From Megalobrama amblycephala (taxonomy: Eukaryota; Chordata; Actinopteri; Cypriniformes; Xenocyprididae): a stretch of 64,000 nt of DNA. Shown piece after piece: positions 55,501-64,000 of the stretch (position 1 is its first letter; each line of letters begins with the position of its first letter). The position numbers and the translations under genes were made by a program. The notes beneath the pieces were generated by a model. The model was not told where the DNA came from and did no database searches. It saw only the letters and a program-made list of their open reading frames with translations. The DNA is taken from positions 21,273,414 through 21,337,413 of the forward strand of contig NC_063052.1 of the NCBI RefSeq assembly GCF_018812025.1, read 5' to 3'.

Positions 55501-58500
55501 ACATTAGTAGAAGTCAATGAGTATATATAGAAAGTTCATGATCGTGGACTCTTGGGCCATAAATATGTTCAGAAGGTCAAATAAGGAATTCTACTTCGGT
55601 AATGAAACATCAGAAGGAGTCAATGACAATGTATAGAAAGTTCATGATCGAGGACTCTTGGGCCATAAATATGTTTATAAGGTCAAATTTGGTCTAACGT
55701 CAGGCTGATTTAACATCAAAAGGAGTAAATGACAATTTATAGAAAGACCATGGTCTAGGACTCTTTGGCCAGAAATATGTTCTCCATGTAAAAATGGACT
55801 AATGTCTGGCATATGTAATATCAGAAGTCAATTAGTATGTATAGAATGTTTAAGATCGAGGACCCTTTGAACAGAAATCTGTTTAGTATGTCAAATATGG
55901 ATTACTCTATTGCTGATTTTTCAACAGGAGATCTCAATAAGTGTATACAGAAAGTTCATGATCGAGGCCTCTTGGGCCATAAATATGTTCAGCAGGTCAA
56001 ATATGGACTATTGTCTGGCTAAGGTAACTTCCGAAGAAGTCTATTAATATGAATAAAAAATCTTTGTCCAAATATTTGTTCAGTTGCTGAAATATGGACT
56101 AATCAATTGCCGATTTAACATCAATAGAAGTCAAAGAATATATATAGAAAATTCATGATTGTGGACCCTTGGGCCATAAATGTGTTCAGATTGTCAAATA
56201 TGGACTACTGCGAGTCTGATTTAAGATCAGAAAGAGTCTATGACAATGTATAGAAAGATTATGGTCTAGGGCTCTTGATGCAGAAATGTGTTCTGAAGAT
56301 CAATAATGGACTACTCTATTGCTGATTTAACATTAGTAGAAGTCAAAGAGTATATATAGAAAGTTCATGATCGTGGACTCTTGGGCCATAAATATGTTCA
56401 GAACGTCAAATATGTACTACTGCCAGTCTGATTTAACAGCAGAAGGAGTCTATGATAATGTATAGAAAGATCATCATCTAGGAATTTAGGTGCAGAAATG
56501 TGTTCTGAAGATCAAAAATGGATTACTGTCAGGCTGATTAACATCAAAAAGAGTCAATGACAATTTATAGAAAGATCATGATCTAGGACTCTTTGGTCAG
56601 AAATATGTTCTCAATGTCAAAATGGACTAATGTCTGGCATATGTAATATCAGAAGTCATTTAGTATGTATAGAATGTTTAAGATCGAGGATCCTTTGGCC
56701 AGAAATCTGTTTAGTAGGTCAAATATAGATTACTCTATTGCTGATTTTTCATCAGGAGATGTCAATAAGTGTATATAGAAAGTTCATGATCGAGGACTCC
56801 TGGGACATAAATATGTCTGGCATATGTAATATCAGAAGTCAATTATTATGTGTAGAATGTTTAAAATCGAGTCCCCCTTTTGCCAAACAATGAATAAAAA
56901 TATCATGATCTAGGACTCTTGGTGCAGAAATGTGTTCTGAAGATTAAAAATGGACTACTCTATCGCTGATTTTACATTAGTAGAAGTCAATGAGTATATA
57001 TAGAAAGTTCATGATCAGGGACTCTTTTGGCCATAAATACGTTCAGAAGGTCAAATACGGAATTCTACTTCGGTGATGAAACATCAGAAGGAGTCAGTGA
57101 CAATGTATAGAAAGTTCATGATCGAGGCCTCTTGGGCCATAAATATGTTTATAAGGTCAAATTTGGACTAACGTCAGGCTGATTTAACATCAAAAGGAGT
57201 CAATGACAATTTATAGAAAGATCATGGTCTAGGACTCTTGGGCCATAAATATGTTCAGAAGGTCAAATTTGGACAACTGTCTGGCTAAGGTAACTTCCGA
57301 AGAAGTCTATTAATATGTATAAAAAATCTTTGTCCAAGTATTTGTTCAGTTGGTGAAATATGGACTAATCAATTGCCGATTTAACATCAATAGAAGTCAA
57401 AGAGTATATATAGAAAGTTCATGATTGTGGAACCTTGGGCCATAAATGTGTTCAGAATGTCAAATATGGACTACTGCTAGTCTGATTTAAGATCAGAAAG
57501 AGTCTATGACAATGTATAGAAAGATTATGGTCTAGGGCTCTTGATGCAGAAATGTGTTCTGAAGATCAATAATGGACTACTCTATTGCTGATTTAACATT
57601 AGTAGGAGTCAATGAGTACATGTAGAAAGTTCACAATCGAGGACTCTTTGGCTCGGAATATGTTCTATTGGTCAAATATGGACTACTCTATTGCTGATTT
57701 AACATCAGTAGAAGTCCATAAGTGTATATAGAAAGTTCATGATCGAGGACTCTTGGGCCATAAATATGTTCAGAAGGTCAAATATGGACTACTGTCAGGC
57801 TGATTTAACATCAGAAGGAGTCAATGACAATGTATAGAAAGTTCATGATCAAGGACTCTTGGGCCATAAATATGTTTATAAGGTCAAATTTGGACTAGCG
57901 TCAGGCTGATTTAACATCAAAAGGAGTCAATGACAATTTATAGAAAGATCATGGTCTAGGACTCTTGGGCCAGAAATATGTTCTCCATGTAAAAATGGAC
58001 TAATGTCTGGCATATGTAATATCAGAAGTCAATTAGTATGTATAGAATATTTAAGATCGAGGACCCTTTGGCCAGAAATCTGTTTAGTAGGTCAAATATG
58101 GATTACTCTATTGCTGATTTTTCATCAGGAGATGTCAATAAGTGTATATAGAAAGTTCATGATCGAGGCCTCTTGGGCCATAAATGTGTTTATGAGGTCA
58201 AATTTGGACTAGCGTCAGGCTGATTTAACGTCAAAAGGAGTCAATGACAATTTATAGAAAGATCATGGTCTAGGACTCTTTGGCCAGAAATATGTTCTCA
58301 ATTTAAAAATGGACTGATGTCTGGCATATGTGATATCAGAAGTCAATTAGTATGTATAGAATGTTTAAGATCGAGGACCCTTTGGCCAGAAATCTGTTTA
58401 GTATGTCAAATATGGATTACTGTCTGGCTAAGGTAACTTCCGAAGAAGTCTATTAATATGAACAAAAAATCTTTGTCCAAATATTTTTTCAGTTGCTGAA

Positions 58501-58627
58501 ATATGGACTAATCAATTGCCGATTTAACATCAATAGAAGTCAAAGAGTATATATAGAAAATTCATGATTGTGGACCCTTGGGCCATAAATGTGTTCAGAA
58601 TATCAAATATGGACTACTGCTAGTCTG
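46561..58627 (+). repeat. Satellite B array 2, main part
   Basis: Over 100 monomers of about 106 bp with the same variant types as array 1 (for example AATACGGAATTCTACTTCGG at about 51473, 52919, 54000, 55580 and 57053). The order of variants recurs in blocks of unequal length, so higher-order repeats are present but irregular. Confidence 0.95.
47525..48500 (+). repeat. 364-bp higher-order repeat of satellite B, three copies
   Basis: Segments beginning at about 47564, 47928 and 48292 are near-identical and exactly 364 bp apart. Each holds three-plus monomers and an extra GAGTCACTGAACATCAGATA / GTCACTGAACAGAA insertion that marks the unit. Confidence 0.92.
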
Positions 58628-60160
58628 TTGAGCATATAGGACTTGATAGTACAATCCCTTAGAATAATTGGCACTTTGTTGACATCTTGAGTGGAGAGAA
58701 GGGGTAATCACTTCACTGGGGTCATCAGGTGGGCACCCTCCTTCCTCGGTGTTTCATTGATTGGCCCACGACACCTCCAAAGGGCTCAACAGCGACACCT
58801 GGCGTCCCATGTGCGCTCCCCTCTGCTTTTACCCCTCTAGGTCATTTTGCGGCCCAATTAGTATCCTTTCTTTTTAGCCACAGCCAGTTGCTACTTCGTT
58901 CAGCAGCTTCTGATATCAACCTTATGGCTTGTCTTAAGGCCTGTCCTCTGACTCCAAACCACTTCAATAGCCTGGTTGTTGCTATGGCTACAAAGCCTCT
59001 GCACCCAACCTCCACAGGAAGCAACTGGGTTCGCCAGCCCCGTTGTACTGCTTCAGCTGCTAGGTCAGAGTACTTCAGCCTTTTGCGTTCATTTGCTTCA
59101 CCAATTGTAGCCTCCCAAGGCACAGTTAATTCCACTATGAACAGGGATTTTTGTGAGGTTGACCATAGTATCAGGTCTGGCCTGAGGTTAGTTGTAATTA
59201 TCTCAGGTGGAAAACGGAGCTTCTGGTCCAGATCAACCTGCATTTTCCAGTCCCGAGCGGTGTCTAGCAGGGTTGTTTCCATTTTTGTTGTTGGTTTAAC
59301 TGAAAGCTGACCTGCTCTTACAAAGGCGGTGGTTTTTAAGGATCCAGGCTTTGGAGGTGGGAGGGCATTGGTGGTGGTTCTCCTTCCTTCCAGAACAATC
59401 GCCAGTTGTCTCAGAACCTGATTGTGCCTCCAGGTGTACCGCCCTTGGGAAAGACTAGTTTTGCATCCAACGAGGATATGCCTTAGCGACGCTGGTGTTT
59501 GACAGAGAGGACATAATGGATCTTCTCCAGTCCACTGATTTAGATTCTTGGGTGTGGGGAGAACATCATAAGTGGCTCTGATGATAAAGCTCAACCTGCT
59601 TCCTTCCATCTCCCAAATATCCTTCCAGGTGAGCTTACGTTGCTCCAGATTTTCCCAGTTAGTCCACTGTCCCTGCTTGGACTGCGAGACTGCCTTCGTG
59701 CATCTTATTGCCTCCTCTTGCTGTCGGATCTCAGCTATTATTAGTTTTCTCCGCTGGCCAGATGTTGCTTTGTACCATTTAGGTCGGCTTGTGCCAAGTC
59801 CAAAACCCCCTCTTCCCTGCTGCACCTGTCCTACAATGTCTCCATGCCTGAGAGTGGATTTTGCTTGCTGTATGGCCTCAGTCGGGGTCCACTTTCTCCC
59901 AGTTGCCAATTTGGGAGCAGCCGCTTGTATTACAGCATCTTGAGACTCGGTCAAGGTCATGTCCAGTCTCACTTTGGTGCATTTGTACACTTCAGTGAGG
60001 CTAGAGACAGGCAGTTCCAGGGCACTTCTCCCATACAGGCCAATGTTACTGAGGCATCGCGGGAGTCCAAGCCACTTCTTGATATAAGAACTGACTGTTC
60101 TTTCCATCTTCTCAATTTTGGTAATGGGGACCTCATAGATTGTTAGAGGGCCACATTAAA
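58628..60160 (-). mobile_element. 5'-truncated RLE-type LINE inserted in satellite B
   Basis: The insert splits a satellite B monomer between CTAGTCTG and CTGATTTAAG, with CTG on both sides (58625-58627, 60161-60163), a possible 3-bp duplication. It encodes the C-terminal part of a LINE protein on the minus strand plus a short 3' tail (58628-58841). No poly(A) tail is evident, as in many RLE-type LINEs. The reverse transcriptase is missing by 5' truncation. Confidence 0.82.
58842..60155 (-). pseudogene. LINE ORF C-terminus: CCHC motif and restriction-like endonuclease
   Basis: The open frame runs uninterrupted from 60155 to the TGA at 58842-58844 (about 437 codons; the first Met is at 60107 but reading clearly starts upstream). 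CPLCQTPASLRHILVGCK is the CX2C-H-C zinc motif that precedes the endonuclease in R2/NeSL/R4-type LINEs. RPDLILWSTSQKSLFIVELT has the PD...E-L core of the PD-(D/E)XK restriction-like endonuclease, followed by K-R-L-K-Y. The lack of any stop suggests a fairly recent insertion. It cannot move itself without RT. Clade within the RLE group is not assigned. Confidence 0.82.
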
Positions 60161-62862
60161 CTGATTTAAGATCAGAAAGAGTCTAGGACAATGTATAGAA
60201 AGATTATGGTCTAGGGCTCTTGATGCAGAAATGTGTTCTGAAGATCAATAATGGACTACTCTATTGCTGATTTAACATTAGTAGAAGTCAAAGAGTATAT
60301 ATAGAAAGTTCATGATCGTGGACTCTTGGGCCATAAATATGTTCAGAACGTCAAATATGTACTACTGCCAGTCTGATTTAACAGCAGAAGGAGTCTATGA
60401 TAATGTATAGAAAGATCATCATCTAGGAATTTAGGTGCAGAAATGTGTTCTGAAGATCAAAAATGGATTACTGTCAGGCTGATTTAACATCAAAAAGAGT
60501 CAATGACAATTTATAGAAAGGTCATGATCTAGGACTCTTTGGTCAGAAATATGTTCTCAATGTCAAAATGGACAAATATCTGTCTTATGTAATATCAGAA
60601 GTCAATTATTATGTGTAGAATGTTTAAAATCGAGTCCCCCTTTTGCCAGACAATGAATAAAAATATCATGATCTAGGACTCTTGGTGCAGAAATGTGTTC
60701 TGAAGATCAAAAATGGACTGCTGTCTGGCGAATTTGACATCAGAAGGAGTCTGTGAGCATTCATAAAAAGTTAATGATCAGGCAATCTTTGGACAGAAAT
60801 ACTTTCAGAAGGTCAAAAATGGACTACTGTCGTAACATCAGGAGTCATCAATGAGCATATATAGAAAGTTCAAAATTGAGGACATTTTGGCAAGAAGTTT
60901 GTACATTGCATCAAAAATAGGCTACAGTTTGGCTTATTTAACATCAGAAGGAATTAGTATGTATAGAATGCTCAAGACTGAATACTTTTTGTCCAGAACT
61001 CTGTTCAGTAAGTGAAACATGGATTACTTGGGCCAGATATATGTTCATAAATTCAAATATGGACAACTGTATGGCTGACATAACACCAGAAGTCAATTAG
61101 TATGTATAGAATGTTTAAGATCGAGTACCCTTTGTCAAGAAATCTGTTTAGTAGGTAAAATGGGGACTAATCTGTTGCTGATTTAACATCAGTAGAAGTC
61201 AATGAGTATATATGGAAAGTTCATGTTCTCAGACTCTTTGTCCAGAAATATGTTCAAAAGGTCAAATATGGAATTCTACATCGCTGTTGTAACATCAGAA
61301 GCAGTTAACGAGTATGTATAGAAAGTTCAAAATTTAAGACACTTTGGCCAGAAATATGTTCAGAACGTGAAATATGGACTGCTGCCAGTATGATTTAACA
61401 TCAAAAGGAGTCTAAGAAATTGCATAGAAAGATCATGATCTAGGACTCTTGGTGTAGAAATGTGTTCTGAAGATCAAAAATGACTAATGTTTGGCTTATG
61501 TAATATCAAACGTCAGTGAGTTGGTATAGAATGTTTAAAACCGAGTACCCTTTTTGCCAGACAATGAATAAAAATTTCATGATCTAGGACTCTAGGTGCA
61601 GAAATGTGTTCTGAAGATCAAAATTGACTACTCTATCGCTGATTTAACATTAGAAGAAGTCAATGAGTATGTATAGAAAGTTCATGATCAGGGACTCTTG
61701 GGCCATAAATATGTTCAGAAGGTCAAATACGGAATTCTACTTTGGTGAAGAAACATCAGAAGGAGTCAATGACAATGTATAGAAAGTTCATGGTCAAGGA
61801 CTCTTGGGCGATAAATATGTTTATAAGGTCAAATTTGGACTAGTATCAGGCTGATTTAACATCAAAAGGAGTCAAGACAATTTATAGAAAGATCATGGTC
61901 TAGGACTCTTTGGCCAGAAATATGTTGTCAATGTAAAAATATACTAATGTCTGGCTTATGTAATATCAGAAGTCAATTAGTATGTATAGAATGTTTAAGA
62001 TCAAGGACCCTTTGGCCAAAAATCTGTTTAGTAGGTCAAATATGGATTACTCTATTGCTGATTTAACATCAGTAGAAGTCAATAAGTGTATATAGAAAGT
62101 TTATGATCGAGTACTCTTAGGCCATAAATATGTTCAGAAGGTCAAATATGGACTAATGTCAGGCTTATTTAACATCAAAAGTAATCAATGACAATTTATA
62201 TTAAAATCATGATCTAGGACTCTTGGACCAGAGATATGTTCTGAAGATCAAAAATTGACTACTCTATTGCTGATTTAACATCAGTAGAAGTCAATGAGTA
62301 CATATAGAAATTTCTTGATAGAGGACTCTTGGGCCATAAATATGTTCAGAACGTCAAATATGAACTGCTGCCAGTCTGATATAAAATCAAAAGGAGTCAA
62401 TGAAATTGTATAGAAAAATCATGATGTAGGACTCTTGGGCTAGAAATATGTTCTCAATGTCAAAATGGACTAATGTCTGGCTTATGTAATATCAGAAGTC
62501 AATTATTATGTATAGAATGTTTAAGATCGAGTACAATTTGGCCAGAAATCTGTTTTGTAGGCAAATATGGACTATATTTCTGATTTAACATCAGTAGAAG
62601 TCAAGGAGTATACATAAAAAGTTCATGATTGAGGACTCTTGGGCCATAAATTTGTTCAAAATGTCAAATATGGACTACTGTAAGGCTGATTTAACATCAG
62701 AAGGAGTTAATTACTATGCATAGAAAGGTCAGGATCTAGGACTCTCGGACCATAATATGTTTATGACTATGTAAATATGTTACAAAGTCAAAAATGGACT
62801 ACTCTCTGGCTGATGTCTCATCAGACGGATGAGTATAATATAGGAGTATATATAATAAGTTA
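60161..62862 (+). repeat. Satellite B array 2, last part
   Basis: Resumes the same monomer split by the LINE. From about 62234 it is collinear with 23087 onward in array 1. Confidence 0.94.
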
Positions 62863-63968
62863 ATGTTGTATTCTTAACAACAGCACATATGTTATCTCTT
62901 CAATACACAATGGAATGAGTTAGTTCTTGTATACATTACAATGCATCAAGTGCATAAGCTCATTTGTTATTCTTTAGTGCACAGCGAAAGGCCGTGTTTG
63001 CAATGCAATTCAGCAGCATATGTTATTTAACTGCACTGCACAACTGAATAAGTTAGTTCCTGTATACACAATGCAATAAAATAAGTGCATAGATTATATG
63101 CTATTTTTCAATGTGATGATATATATTATATGTGATCTGTTTTCTTTTCACTGCAAAACGGAATGAGTTAGTTCTGTATGCATTACAATGCAACAAGTGC
63201 ATAGCTTCTATGTTACTCTTCAAGGCACACTGAAAGGTCGTGTGTGTGATGCAATGAAATAGTATATCTTATCTCCTCAATGCAATAAGGAATTAGTTAG
63301 TTTTTGTATGCATTACAATTACAACAAGTAAATAAATGTGTAATAAATAAATGTGTAATAATTTAGATCTTGTATACAATGCAATGAAATGAATGAATAG
63401 ATTATATGCTATTCTTAAATGTGCAAGGGATTAAGTTAGTTTCTTGTATGCAATGAAATGAAGCAGTGCATATATCATATTTTATTCTTAAATATACAAC
63501 AGAATATGTTAGATATTTTATGCAATGCAATGCAGCAGCACCATATGTTATGACTTTATTGTAAAACGGGACGAGTTAGTGCATTACAATGTAACATGTT
63601 CTTCCACGCACAGCGAAAGGTCGTGTGCGCAATGCAATGCAGCGGCACATGTGTTATTTCTTCACTGCACAAGGGAATAAATTAGTTCCTGTATAAGTAT
63701 ACAGGAAAACGCCTAAGTATGCACGACCTGTATAAGTTAGGTCGTGTGTCGTTTACCTCTTCACTTCACAACAGAATAATTTATTTCTTGTACACAATGA
63801 AATTAGTGCATATGATTATATGATATTTTTTAATGTGATGTTATGTCTTAAAGTGATAACTTTAATACACAGCTGGATAAGTTAGTTGTTGCTTGCAATG
63901 CAACAGCACATATCTCTCCAATGTACAACGAAACGAGTTAGTTCTTGAATGCATTGTAATGCAACAAG
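62863..63968 (+). repeat. Satellite C array, part 4 (duplicate of 23830-24975)
   Basis: Almost the same sequence as 23830-24975, including the junction with satellite B and the two small hairpins, but without the 20-bp inverted arm found at 23934-23953. Confidence 0.93.
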
Positions 63969-64000
63969 TCAAGTCAAGTCAAGTCAAATTTATTTATATA
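63969..64000. repeat. Start of another dispersed repeat, cut by the window end
   Basis: GTCAA repeated four times then ATTTATTTATATA, interrupting a satellite C monomer right after GCAACAAGT. It resembles, in inverse, the AAAGGTGACTTGAC tail near 12610. Confidence 0.5.

Noticed and set aside
19731..58212. Recurring 60-97-codon ORFs (starting MSGICNIRSQ or MSMSIYRKFM)
   Set aside because: They are satellite B monomers read in one frame; stops vary among units and there is no sign of selection on protein.
58729..59310. 193-codon plus-strand ORF
   Set aside because: Antisense shadow of the RLE-type LINE protein, which has clear CCHC and endonuclease motifs on the minus strand.
1..64000. CRISPR arrays, bacterial operons, tRNA or rRNA genes
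   Set aside because: Repeats are contiguous satellites without unique spacers; no cloverleaf-like or rRNA-like sequence, Shine-Dalgarno-led genes or dense coding were seen.

Overview
The window reads as vertebrate, most likely ray-finned (probably cyprinid) fish, heterochromatin-like DNA. It contains long AT-rich satellite arrays, (GATA)n, (CT)n, (GT)n and (CA)n microsatellites, MITE-like DNA elements, L1-type and restriction-like-endonuclease LINE remnants, and three LTR elements. No intact host gene, rRNA, tRNA or CRISPR array was recognised. The species assignment is inferred from element types and from repeats I recall as common in fish, not from a database search.

Layout. 1-3348: satellite A (about 142-bp monomer). 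3.4-3.8 kb: purine-rich tract and (GATA)n. 5512-7930 and 8813-12316: two copies of one terminal-inverted-repeat (TIR) element; each carries what looks like a captured host promoter plus a first coding exon on the minus strand, and the second copy is interrupted by a 1.1-kb element with a TA target duplication. 12.3-13.8 kb: microsatellites, a fish interspersed repeat and the start of an L1-type endonuclease ORF. 13972-17133: gag-only LTR element 1. 17.1-23.85 kb: satellite B (about 106-bp monomer), with a fold-back element, a possible solo LTR and one inverted satellite C monomer near its start. 23.85-43.78 kb: satellite C (about 130-bp monomer), interrupted by gag-only LTR element 2 (26511-29613) and by an 11.5-kb decayed retrovirus-like element on the minus strand (31482-42997). 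43.78-62.86 kb: satellite B again, interrupted by a piggyBac-like MITE, an L1 3' end and an RLE-type LINE 3' end. 62.86-63.97 kb: satellite C again, near-identical to 23.85-24.97 kb. The last 35 bases begin another dispersed repeat.

Most coherent biology. The two gag-only LTR elements are non-autonomous. Each has a TATA-like box about 30 bp upstream of a short LTR motif complementary to the bases just after the 5' LTR. That is the self-priming arrangement known for the Tf1/sushi group of Ty3/gypsy elements, and neither element has a normal tRNA-type primer site beginning TGG. Their ORFs have a short gag-like N-terminus followed by long in-frame proline-rich minisatellites, with no protease, reverse transcriptase or integrase, so any mobility would need enzymes from another element.

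The 11.5-kb retrovirus-like element keeps gag-, RT/RNase H-, integrase- and envelope-like fragments in gag-pol-env order, but is broken by frameshifts and internal deletions. It also has a plausible leader splice donor/acceptor pair. Satellites B and C alternate, and a B/C junction with its flanks is present twice, about 39 kb apart, which points to amplification of composite blocks.
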